This document shows, one piece after another, positions 6,629 to 12,882 of a stretch of DNA of 12,882 bases (position 1 is its first letter; each line of letters starts with the position of its first letter). The translations under genes and the position numbers were made by a program. Source of the stretch: an uncultured Eubacteriales bacterium (GTDB lineage Bacteria; Bacillota; Clostridia; Oscillospirales; CAG-272). The stretch lies in contig CAKSJC010000030.1 in assembly GCA_934462885.1 (NCBI GenBank), forward strand, positions 1 to 12,882, given 5' to 3'. The notes under the pieces were generated by a model. That model worked only from the letters and a program-made list of their open reading frames with translations, made no database searches and was not told the DNA's origin.

Positions 6629-6863
6629 GGGGGAGACGGTTCTTTCTTGAAAGAAAGAACCAAAGAACTTTCGGACTGAAAGAGTTATGGTTTCGTGGAG
6701 ACAAATCTAGTTTAGTTTAAGTTACGGCTGATACTCAGCTTGCCAATTTATAGATATCAAACGGTTGCGCAGTGAGTATCTGCACAAATTAAAGTTACAA
6801 AAAAATTTAAAGGGAGCACAGAAAAAAACTTTCTCATGAAAGTTTTTGGGGGCTATGGAGACG
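6629..6863 (+). repeat. Repeat unit b, with a divergent interior
   Basis: It starts with the same GGGGGAGACGG and palindrome (6638-6661) and shares 34 bases (6673-6706) with unit c. It has the same TTTAGTTTAAGTTACGG block and the same GATACTCA/TGAGTATC stem (6730-6737 with 6773-6780). The loop between the arms and the following 40 bases are unlike the other units. The AAAAACTTTC/GAAAGTTTTT hairpin (6824-6847) is kept, but the G5T5/A5C5 hairpin is missing. Confidence 0.88.
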
Positions 6864-7125
6864 AGGGGACGGTTCTTTCTTGAAAGAAAGAACCAAAGAA
6901 CTTTTGGACTGAAAGAGTTATGGTTTCGTGGAGACAAATGAAGTTTAGTTTAAGTTACGGCTGATACTCAGTCTGCTGACATAAAATCGTCCGTAAACTG
7001 AGTATCTGCATAAACCAAGGCTTAACTGAATTTGTCTGCACGACATCAAAAACTTTCTTGTGAAAGTTTTTGGGGGTGCGGGGGTTTTTTCAAAAATCCC
7101 CCGCGTCCGTTCCCCGCGTCGTTTC
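6864..7125 (+). repeat. Repeat unit c, reaching to the flavin reductase start
   Basis: The palindrome is at 6871-6894, the stem arms at 6963-6971 and 6998-7006, the AAAAACTTTC hairpin at 7048-7071 with loop TTGT, and a G5T5 hairpin with one bulge at 7080-7102. The terminal CCGCGTCGTTTC (7114-7125) matches the end of unit a. The array stops here: no fourth GGTTCTTTC palindrome follows. With units a and b it fills the 718-bp gap between alr and the next gene, where I see no credible coding region. Confidence 0.88.
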
Positions 7126-7141
7126 CCCGTTTTCCGAAACT

Positions 7142-7750
7142 ATGAGCAGAATTTATTGGAAAGGGTCGGCGCTTCTTGCGCCTGTTCCGTCGGTCATTGT
7201 GACCTGCGGGAACGGGGAGCGCGCAAACATGATCACGATCGGCTGGTGCGGAGTTGCTTCGACGCGGCCGCCCAGGGTATACATATCCGTTCGGCCTGAG
7301 CGGTATTCGCACGGAATTATAAAAGAGACGGGTGAATTTGTTATAAATCTTACCCCGTCTTCTTTGGCGCGGGAATGCGACTACATCGGTACGATGACGG
7401 GGCGAAAGATCGACAAAGCCGCAAAAACCGGTCTTACTCTCATTCCGTCCGAGACCGTCGCGTCTCCCACTATCGAACAATCACCGCTCGCGCTTGAGTG
7501 CAGGGTATATAAAACCATTTTGCTCGGTTCTCACGATATGTTTATCGCGGATGTGACTAAGGTTTCCGTGGATGAACGTTTCGTTGCGCCGGACGGGCGT
7601 CTCAGGCTTGACCGCGCCGATCTTCTCGTTTTCGCGCACGGCGAATATTTTCAAATCGGAAAAAAGATCGCGCCGATAGGTTTTTCCGTCTCTAAAGCAA
7701 AAAAACGCTCTTCTAAAAAAACAGCGGCTGAGAGCGATAAAAATCGTTGA
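7142..7750 (+). CDS. Flavin reductase-like (flavoredoxin-type) FMN-binding protein
   Basis: The 202-residue product resembles the single-domain flavin reductase-like/flavoredoxin family common in clostridia, which binds FMN and takes part in electron transfer or flavin reduction; the substrate cannot be told. Visible family stretches are YWKGSALLAPVPSVIVTCG at the N-terminus, TIGWCGVASTRPPRVYISVRPERYS, GEFVINLT, LGSHDMFIADV and ADLLVFAHGEYFQIGKKI. I start at ATG 7142 because the family begins there. The frame stays open upstream to a TTG at 7070, but those codons are repeat sequence. There is no recognisable Shine-Dalgarno site before 7142, probably because repeat unit c ends only 16 bp away. 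The C-terminal tail is basic. The glycosyltransferase gene follows after 43 bp and may be co-transcribed. Confidence 0.87.
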   Translation: MSRIYWKGSALLAPVPSVIVTCGNGERANMITIGWCGVASTRPPRVYISVRPERYSHGIIKETGEFVINLTPSSLARECDYIGTMTGRKIDKAAKTGLTLIPSETVASPTIEQSPLALECRVYKTILLGSHDMFIADVTKVSVDERFVAPDGRLRLDRADLLVFAHGEYFQIGKKIAPIGFSVSKAKKRSSKKTAAESDKNR

Positions 7751-7793
7751 TAAAGAGTGATAGAAAAATATTGATTATATATCCGGAGGAATA

Positions 7794-8996
7794 ATGAATT
7801 TTCTTATTTTGTCGGTTACCGCAGGCGAAGGACACAACTCTACCGCCCGCGCCATAAGGGGAGAACTGCAAAAACTTTCCGCGGATTGCACCGTTCTCGA
7901 CACTTTCAATTACGTTGCCCCCGAGATCGGAAAGATCATCTCCGAGGGGTATCTCCTTGTCACGGAAAAAGCCAAATACGCTTATCGTATCGGTTACGGA
8001 ATGGCGGAAAAACGCCGCCAGAAAGACCCCGTTATTTCCCTCGGCAAAGCGGCGCTTACAAAGGAGCTTGCCTCTTATATCAACAACGAGGATGATTTCG
8101 ACGCGATAGTATTTACTCACCCGTTCCCCGGAATCCTTCTTGACGCCATGCTTGAGCACAATATTATAAAGAAAAAAACCGTCGGTATCCTCACGGATTT
8201 CACGTTCCATCCGTACTGGGAATACTGCACCAGAAACAACTATGTCGCCGTTCCCGACAGGCTTCTTCTGCCGCAGGCACGACGCAAGGGTTTCCGCGAT
8301 TCGCAGATTATTCCGCTCGGAATACCGATTAATCCCAAGTTCTCGACTTCCGTTCCGAAAGAAGAAGCCCGCCGCCGCTTGGGTCTGTACGAACATACGA
8401 AAACTCTCCTCCTTATGGGAGGGTCTATGGGATACGGCAATATCGCCGATAACGTAACCGCTATCGACAAAATGGATTTAGGCTCGGATTTTCAGATGAT
8501 CATCGTGTGCGGCAACAACGATTCCGCGCGCAAAGAAACCGAGAAAATTGCTAAAACCTCCCGCCATAAAATGCTCGTTACGGGTTTTGTCGACTACGTG
8601 AGCCTTCTGATGGACGCTTCCGACTGCATCGTCACTAAGCCGGGCGGACTTACCACAAGCGAAAGCCTTGCGAAAGGGCTTCCGATGATAATCGTCAATC
8701 CGATTCCCGGCCAGGAGGAACGAAACACCGAGTTCCTCTTGAATAACGGCTGCGCCGCCGCTTCTTCAAAAACCTGTCCGCTTGAGGAATGTATCTACCA
8801 GCTCTTTACCTCTGAAAAACGTCTCGCCGCGATGAAACAATGCATATCCGAAGTCGCAAAGCCGCGCTCCGCCGAAAATCTCGCGCATTTCCTCATTGAT
8901 CTCGCGCATACGCCGTTTATTTCCGACGACTCTCCGGCGAAACCTCTCAACGAAGACATTGTTTATTTCGATAAAAAAGGGAACCTCTATAAATAG
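7794..8996 (+). CDS. MGDG synthase/UgtP-like glycosyltransferase (GT28 family)
   Basis: The 400-residue protein has the two-domain GT-B layout of processive diacylglycerol glucosyl/galactosyltransferases, which use a UDP-sugar to make membrane glycolipids. The N-terminal domain opens with LILSVTAGEGHNSTARAI, with the family histidine at 14, and continues with FTHPFPGILLDAML and GILTDFTFHPYW. The C-terminal nucleotide-sugar domain has MGGSMGYGNI (residues 208-217), VTGFVDYVSLLMDASDCIVTK and then PGGLTTSESLAKGLPMIIVNPIPGQEERN (about 283-311), the donor-binding signature. The family also includes MurG-like enzymes, but the GEGH start and lack of MurG signatures favour the lipid group. It acts at the inner face of the membrane as a peripheral protein. 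The start is supported by CGGAGGA 6-12 bases upstream. Confidence 0.9.
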   Translation: MNFLILSVTAGEGHNSTARAIRGELQKLSADCTVLDTFNYVAPEIGKIISEGYLLVTEKAKYAYRIGYGMAEKRRQKDPVISLGKAALTKELASYINNEDDFDAIVFTHPFPGILLDAMLEHNIIKKKTVGILTDFTFHPYWEYCTRNNYVAVPDRLLLPQARRKGFRDSQIIPLGIPINPKFSTSVPKEEARRRLGLYEHTKTLLLMGGSMGYGNIADNVTAIDKMDLGSDFQMIIVCGNNDSARKETEKIAKTSRHKMLVTGFVDYVSLLMDASDCIVTKPGGLTTSESLAKGLPMIIVNPIPGQEERNTEFLLNNGCAAASSKTCPLEECIYQLFTSEKRLAAMKQCISEVAKPRSAENLAHFLIDLAHTPFISDDSPAKPLNEDIVYFDKKGNLYK

Positions 8997-9031
8997 TTCC
9001 GCGCGTTGCGGTTAAGCTTCTCGATAATGAT

Positions 9032-9230
9032 GTGTTCCTCAGTATACATGAACCTCCCGAAACTGACAAGGCGCATATTTCAGCCGTTGCGCCAGCGGTT
9101 CTCGCCGCGGTCTCTTATTTGGAAATATTTGGAATAACGCATGAGAGCTTGGCGCAAAGCCGGTTATTTAGCAGACGTTTCGGAAGGTCAAACAGATATT
9201 CAAAAACAGATTAAAAAAGCGAGTTTTAAT
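9032..9230 (+). other. Unresolved short coding-like stretch before rsmG, possibly a frameshifted small gene
   Basis: A GTG at 9032 opens a 60-codon frame whose first half reads like a short helical protein (AHISAVAPAVLAAVSYLEIFG). After about 9137 the next frame becomes more protein-like (MRAWRKAGYLADVSEGQTDIQKQIKKASF from 9141) and runs on into rsmG without a stop. One extra base near 9140 would join the two parts into a protein of about 65 residues. The layout loosely recalls small OadG-like proteins (Ala-rich helix, then a WxxAG tail), but that is only an impression. No good ribosome binding site precedes either start. Confidence 0.25.
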
Positions 9231-10025
9231 ATGTCCGACTTTACTTATGAAAGTTTTCTCTCGATATACGGCGATATTTTCGCGAAATGCCCCGATTTCT
9301 TCACTTCCAAGCCCGATTTTTTCCTCTGCGATGAGGTTTTGCCGAAGCTGTGGAGGATATGCGACCGCCTTATTGATAATTCAAAAAAATTTAATCTTAC
9401 TTCGATTCTCGATCCCTATGAGATCGTTCTGAAGCATATCGTCGATTCTCTTCTTCCGCTTGCTCTTCTTTTTGATAAAAATATTTATCCGTCGTCTCTC
9501 CTCGACGTGGGTTGCGGAGCCGGTTTCCCGCTTCTTCCGATGTCGGCGGTTCTTTCGTCGGAAAAATGCTTTTCTTCCGATACGAAAACCGAAAATAAAA
9601 AATTCGTAGGACTTGATTCGACAGGCAAGAAAATTTCCCATGTGGAAGAGTCCGCGGATTATGCCGGAATTTCTCATCTTTCCGGCGTGAACGGACGCGC
9701 GGAAGAGCTTTCTCATACGAAATTACGTGAAAAATTTGACGTCGTTACCGCACGCGCGGTAGCGGCTCTCCCGATACTCGTCGAGCTTTGCGCTCCTTTT
9801 GTGTCCGTGGGCGGTGTTTTTGCCGCTCTCAAGTCGCACGTTGACGAAGAACTGCCCGACGCCGACCGCGCCGCAAAAGCTCTTTCTTTGACAAGAGATT
9901 CCGTATGCGGCTACGAACTGCCGGACGGCGCTAAAAGATGCCTTGTAATTTACCGCAAAATATCAAAAACTCCCACAATTTATCCGCGCAGATATAACGA
10001 AATCTTAAAACATCCCATCCGCTGA
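9231..10025 (+). CDS. rsmG: 16S rRNA (guanine527-N7) methyltransferase RsmG (GidB)
   Basis: RsmG uses S-adenosylmethionine to methylate G527 of 16S rRNA, near the streptomycin site. Counting from ATG 9231 (264 residues), FNLTSI (54-59) and the SAM-binding loop LLDVGCGAGFP (90-100) are present. They are followed by GLDSTGKKI (second strand), GRAEEL (155-160), VVTARAVAALPIL (171-183) and VSVGGVFAALKS. The end YPRRYNEILKHPI fits the family C-terminus. A segment of about 12 extra residues (CFSSDTKTENKK) lies between the SAM loop and the second strand. The frame is open back to 9141, adding 30 residues, but those look foreign to the family. Neither start has a strong ribosome binding site. Its position directly before the Noc/ParAB genes is the conserved Firmicute order. 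Confidence 0.93.
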   Translation: MSDFTYESFLSIYGDIFAKCPDFFTSKPDFFLCDEVLPKLWRICDRLIDNSKKFNLTSILDPYEIVLKHIVDSLLPLALLFDKNIYPSSLLDVGCGAGFPLLPMSAVLSSEKCFSSDTKTENKKFVGLDSTGKKISHVEESADYAGISHLSGVNGRAEELSHTKLREKFDVVTARAVAALPILVELCAPFVSVGGVFAALKSHVDEELPDADRAAKALSLTRDSVCGYELPDGAKRCLVIYRKISKTPTIYPRRYNEILKHPIR

Positions 10026-10063
10026 CCGCGCTCTCCATTCCCCGAGCCGATTTTTTGCCGTTC

Positions 10064-10104
10064 ACGTACATTTTGCACGACGATGCGAAATGTACGTTTT
10101 TTTT
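10064..10104 (+). terminator. Intrinsic terminator after rsmG
   Basis: ACGTACATTT (10064-10073) pairs perfectly with AAATGTACGT (10088-10097), with an inner GCA/TGC helix. Eight T's follow directly. This separates rsmG from the noc-like gene, which then needs its own promoter; a TATAAT at 10163-10168 is present but has no well-spaced -35 box. Confidence 0.9.
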
Positions 10105-10219
10105 GCGTCCTCTCCGTTTTTTCCGCATACCCGATGAGACAAATATTTTGACCGCGGAGGTATATAATTTCTGTACCGAACAAAGGGACGATCTTAATAA
10201 AAAACGCAGGAGGTAAAAA

Positions 10220-11059
10220 ATGTTTTGGGGTAAAATTAAGGAAATAAGCCGTGTTATACGTGAGGTGAACGTCGATCTTGTGGATGTTCCGGACGGGAGG
10301 GTCAGAAAGACCGAATACGATGATTCGCTTCGGGCTCTTTCCGAAAGCATCAGAGAGCACGGAGTTTTGGAGCCGCTTCTCGTTCGCCGTGAGGCGGGGC
10401 AAACCGACGGTTCGTTTACGCTTGTAGCGGGCGAAAGGCGGCTTCGCGCCGCAGAGATGGCGGGGCTTTTAACTGTTCCGTGCGTGGCTATCGAGGCGGG
10501 AGAGGTTGAGGCGGCGGTGATAGCGATTATCGAAAACCTGCACCGCGAGGATCTTGATATTTTTGAGGAAGCTGCGGCGATCGCTTCTCTTATTCGTCTT
10601 TCCGGAATGACTCAGGAGCAGTGCGCGCTTAAGCTCTCGGTAAGTCAATCGTATGTTGCGAACAAGCTGCGACTTCTTCGCCTGACCGAAGAGGAGCGGC
10701 GTTTGATGCTTGAAAACGATTTATCGGAGCGTCACGGGCGCGCGCTTCTGCGGATTCAGTCAAAGGAGGAACGGTGTGCGGTTCTGCGCACGGTTATTGC
10801 GCGCGGAATGAACGTCGCCGCGACGGAAGAATACGTTGAAGATTTGATTTGCGCCGAATCCCGCGCAGCCGAAATAAATTCCAAGCCGCAAAAAAGCGAG
10901 CAAAGGCACAAGCTAATTCTGCGCGACATCCGACTTTTCTATAATTCGATAGATCATGCGGTCGATATTATAAAAAAATCCGGAATTCCGGTCGAATCCA
11001 CAAGAAAAGAAACCGAAGGAGGTACGCTTATTTCTATTTTACTGCCGAAATCCGTTTAA
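10220..11059 (+). CDS. noc: Noc-type ParB paralogue (nucleoid occlusion protein)
   Basis: This 279-residue ParB-family protein is likely Noc, a CTP-dependent DNA clamp that spreads from its sites and keeps the division machinery off the nucleoid. The CTP-binding boxes are GERRLRAAEMAG (residues 71-82) and ENLHREDL (105-112). The helix-turn-helix follows at about 131-155 (TQEQCALKLSVSQSYVANKLRLLRL), and a C-terminal dimerisation region ends the protein. It lacks the KGLGRGL ParA-binding start of the ParB encoded downstream. Instead it begins MFWGKIKEISRVI, which can form an amphipathic helix like the membrane-targeting N-terminus of B. subtilis Noc. AGGAGGT lies 6-12 bases before the ATG. Its place between rsmG and parA is where noc sits in Bacillus. 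A second ParB or a sporulation-specific variant is possible; no Noc-binding site (ATTTCCCGGGAAAT) is seen in the window. Confidence 0.82.
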   Translation: MFWGKIKEISRVIREVNVDLVDVPDGRVRKTEYDDSLRALSESIREHGVLEPLLVRREAGQTDGSFTLVAGERRLRAAEMAGLLTVPCVAIEAGEVEAAVIAIIENLHREDLDIFEEAAAIASLIRLSGMTQEQCALKLSVSQSYVANKLRLLRLTEEERRLMLENDLSERHGRALLRIQSKEERCAVLRTVIARGMNVAATEEYVEDLICAESRAAEINSKPQKSEQRHKLILRDIRLFYNSIDHAVDIIKKSGIPVESTRKETEGGTLISILLPKSV

Positions 11060-11134
11060 GGCTCTTTTAGCAGATTGATCTGTTCATGAGACGGTATTTC
11101 TTCGTTTTTTTAACCGTTTTACAGCTGTTTTGTG

Positions 11135-11167
11135 TCACACGCCGCCCTGTGCGGCGGGTGATTTTTT
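11135..11167 (+). terminator. Intrinsic terminator after noc
   Basis: CGCCGC (11140-11145) pairs with GCGGCG (11151-11156), and the stem extends past one A-G mismatch with TCAC/GTGA. Six T's follow (11162-11167). It isolates noc from parAB, which has its own promoter. Confidence 0.88.
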
Positions 11168-11202
11168 ACTTGACCGGTGACGGCGGATATTTTCTGCGGA
11201 AA

Positions 11203-11218
11203 TGTTTCACGTGAAACA
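11203..11218. promoter_or_regulatory. parS centromere site (perfect 16-bp consensus)
   Basis: TGTTTCACGTGAAACA is an exact match to the Bacillus-type consensus parS palindrome bound by Spo0J/ParB. It lies between the noc terminator and the parA promoter, with its right edge 38 bp before the -35 box. ParB loading here would start spreading and SMC recruitment near the origin, and could also repress parAB. Only one copy is seen in the window. Confidence 0.95.
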
Positions 11219-11255
11219 TATTTCCCCGAAATTTATTTCCGTTTGGGAAAGTATA

Positions 11256-11284
11256 TTGACTTTGACGGGAGTATCAGATATAAT
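11256..11284 (+). promoter_or_regulatory. Sigma-A promoter for parA-parB
   Basis: TTGACT (11256-11261) is followed, after 17 bases, by a perfect TATAAT (11279-11284). Transcription would start near 11291, giving a leader of about 23 bases that holds the AGGAGGAG ribosome binding site (11301-11308) of parA. Confidence 0.85.
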
Positions 11285-11313
11285 ATTGATAGAAAATGCG
11301 AGGAGGAGAGGAA

Positions 11314-12099
11314 ATGTCAAAGCCTTACGTAATATCATTCGCGAATCAGAAAGGCGGGGTCGGAAAGACGACTTCCTGCGTGAGCATAGCAAGCGGAGCC
11401 GCGGATATGGGTTATAAGGTTCTTCTGATAGACGAAGACCCTCAGGGAAACACGACGAGCGGCGTCGGTATCGAAAAGCGAAAAACTAAAAAAACGGTTT
11501 GCGACGTGCTTCTCGGAGACGCAAAACCGGATGAATGCATAATTGAAACAAAATTCAAGAATCTTTCCGTCGTTCCGTCGAATATAAATCTTGCCGGAGC
11601 GGAATTCGAGCTGTTCGACATCGAACACAGAGAACGCAAGCTGAAAGAATTCACCGACAAGCTTGACTCTTACGATCTCGTGATGATCGACTGTCCTCCG
11701 TCGCTGTCGATGCTCACGATCAACGCGCTGACCGCGTCCGACGGGGTAATAATCCCGATGCAGTGCGAATATTATGCGCTGGAGGGACTTGTACAGCTCA
11801 TGATGACGATACGGAAAGTCAAAGAAATGTACAATCATGAGCTTACCGTTCTCGGGATACTCATAACGATGTTCAACGGAAGACTGAATCTGTCGTCTCA
11901 GGTGATGTCGGAAATTAAAAAATACTACGGAGACAAGCTGTTCAAAACGACGATCCCGCGTTCCGTGAAGCTTTCGGAGGCGCCCGGATTCGGCACGCCG
12001 ATAAACTATCACGACAAATACTCGAAAGCGTGCGCCGCTTACATGGACGCGGTGCGCGAGGTCGTGGAGCGGATCGGGCTTTATCCGACGGCGCTTTGA
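11314..12099 (+). CDS. parA: Chromosome partitioning ATPase ParA (Soj)
   Basis: ParA/Soj is a Walker-type ATPase that binds DNA non-specifically as an ATP dimer and moves or separates ParB-parS complexes; in Bacillus it also regulates DnaA. The 261 residues contain the deviant Walker A loop KGGVGKTT (13-20) with the signature lysine, the DxDPQGN strand as DEDPQGN (40-46), and Walker B LVMIDCPPS (122-130, Asp126). They also hold the IPMQCEYYALEGL and PRSVKLSEAPGFG stretches typical of chromosomal Soj. The ATG at 11314 is chosen over the in-frame ATG at 11296 because AGGAGGAG sits 6-13 bases before it. parB follows after 79 bp and probably shares its transcript. Confidence 0.96.
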   Translation: MSKPYVISFANQKGGVGKTTSCVSIASGAADMGYKVLLIDEDPQGNTTSGVGIEKRKTKKTVCDVLLGDAKPDECIIETKFKNLSVVPSNINLAGAEFELFDIEHRERKLKEFTDKLDSYDLVMIDCPPSLSMLTINALTASDGVIIPMQCEYYALEGLVQLMMTIRKVKEMYNHELTVLGILITMFNGRLNLSSQVMSEIKKYYGDKLFKTTIPRSVKLSEAPGFGTPINYHDKYSKACAAYMDAVREVVERIGLYPTAL

Positions 12100-12178
12100 C
12101 GGATTTTGCGCCGCGAAAAGCCGCGGGAACACCGGAATATCGGAAGAAACGTAAACAGACAACTCTTTGGAGGTATGT

Positions 12179-12882
12179 ATGGCGAAAAACAAAGGACTCG
12201 GCAGGGGGCTGGAGGATCTGTTGGTGGACAACTTCTTCCCCGGAGACGAGAAAGAATCGGGATCAAAGATCACGGTATCTTTGTCCGAAATAGACACGAA
12301 GCCCGATCAGCCGAGAAAAAAATTTGACGCTGAATCGATAGCCGCTCTTGCGGATTCAATAGCGGCAAACGGGCTTTTACAGCCGATACTTGTAAGAAAA
12401 ATCGGAGACAGGTACGAAATAATCGCGGGAGAGAGGCGTTTCCGCGCGTCCAAGATGGCGGGATTAACCGAAATTCCCGTAATTATCACGGAAGCGGACG
12501 ATCTGACGGCGGCAAAATACGCGCTTATCGAAAATTTACAGCGCGAGGATCTGAATCCGTACGAAGAGGCGAAGGCGTACAAGGTTCTCATCGACGAATA
12601 CGATCTCAGCCACGAGGAGGTTTCCGTTCAGATAGGCAAATCGCGAAGCGCGATTACGAACGCGCTCCGTCTTCTTGAGCTTCCCGAAGAGGCTGTTGAG
12701 ATGCTCGTTGACGGAACGCTGTCGGCGGGCCACGGACGTGCGCTTCTCGGGTTACGCGACAAGACGGCGATCGTTCCGCTTGCGGAGCGCATCGCGGCGA
12801 AAGGAATGTCGGTGCGCGAGGCTGAGGAAGCGGTGAAAAAAGCAAACAAGGCGTACAAGGCTGCGCTCAAAGAGGACAATAA
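12179..12882 (+). CDS. parB: Chromosome partitioning protein ParB (Spo0J), 3' end outside window
   Basis: ParB/Spo0J is a CTP-hydrolysing clamp that loads at parS and recruits SMC. The first 234 residues are visible. MAKNKGLGRGLEDLL is the ParA-stimulating N-terminus. The CTP-binding boxes are GERRFRASKMAG (84-95) and ENLQREDLNPYEEA (118-131). A helix-turn-helix lies at about 144-166 (SHEEVSVQIGKSRSAITNALRLL), followed by DGTLSAGHGRALLGL (178-192). The C-terminal dimerisation domain is cut off by the window end. The start is fixed by TTTGGAGGT just upstream; an ATG four bases earlier is out of frame. It is the second ParB-family gene here and the one matched to the parS site at 11203-11218. 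Confidence 0.95.
   Translation, partial: MAKNKGLGRGLEDLLVDNFFPGDEKESGSKITVSLSEIDTKPDQPRKKFDAESIAALADSIAANGLLQPILVRKIGDRYEIIAGERRFRASKMAGLTEIPVIITEADDLTAAKYALIENLQREDLNPYEEAKAYKVLIDEYDLSHEEVSVQIGKSRSAITNALRLLELPEEAVEMLVDGTLSAGHGRALLGLRDKTAIVPLAERIAAKGMSVREAEEAVKKANKAYKAALKEDN

Noticed and set aside
6722..6937. Minus-strand open frame of 71 codons inside the repeat array
   Set aside because: It crosses repeat unit borders, is not preserved in the other units and has no ribosome binding site.
6373..7125. CRISPR array or iteron-type origin
   Set aside because: The units are about 235-260 bp with internal hairpins, not short repeats with unique spacers, and no cas or rep gene is nearby.
7713..8396. 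Open frame of 227 codons on the minus strand within the glycosyltransferase gene
   Set aside because: It is the antisense shadow of a strongly supported gene with a good ribosome binding site.
10148..10168. Promoter for noc from TTGACC plus TATAAT
   Set aside because: The spacing is only 9 bases, too short for a sigma-A promoter. The TATAAT may still be a -10 box, but no proper -35 box is visible.
11335..12297. Open frame of 320 codons on the minus strand across parA
   Set aside because: It is fully antisense to parA, whose Walker motifs are intact, and has no recognisable domain.

Overview
The window looks like a chromosomal segment from a Gram-positive, low-to-mid GC Firmicute, most likely a clostridial gut-type anaerobe (Oscillospiraceae-like). 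This is inferred from the gene set (rpmH-rnpA-yidD-yidC-jag, rsmG-noc-parA-parB), strong AGGAGG ribosome binding sites, a tRNA without an encoded CCA, and a perfect Bacillus-type parS site. These genes normally lie beside the replication origin, so the window is probably origin-proximal. However, dnaA, mnmE and mnmG are not here.

Layout. Positions 1-426 hold the 3' end of an unidentified plus-strand gene that converges on jag; a symmetric hairpin at about 498-551 separates them. From 573 to 4661 the minus strand carries rpmH, rnpA, yidD, yidC and jag, driven by a consensus promoter at 4745-4774. Together they supply ribosomal protein L34, the RNase P protein, two membrane-protein insertion factors and an RNA-binding partner of the insertase. 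A CAT-anticodon tRNA, probably the Ile2 type, is transcribed divergently from its own promoter and has its own terminator. Everything to the right of it is on the plus strand: alr (alanine racemase), a flavin reductase-like protein, and a GT28/MGDG-synthase-type glycolipid glycosyltransferase. Next come rsmG (16S rRNA G527 methyltransferase), a Noc-type ParB paralogue, a parS site, parA (soj) and the 5' part of parB (spo0J).

Between alr and the flavin reductase (about 6373-7125) lies a three-unit tandem array of a hairpin-rich repeat of about 235-256 bp. Its first unit begins inside the alr reading frame and supplies the last residues and stop codon of alanine racemase. Its last unit ends 16 bp before the flavin reductase start codon. 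This array is the main feature not explained by ordinary genes.

How the genes work together: the left block serves ribosome and tRNA maturation and membrane insertion. The right block combines envelope precursor functions (D-alanine, glycolipid), ribosome modification and chromosome segregation/nucleoid occlusion. In B. subtilis the two conserved blocks are contiguous and co-oriented. Here they point away from each other and are separated by about 4.5 kb, which implies a rearrangement. I found no intact mobile element, CRISPR array, defence system or phage genes.
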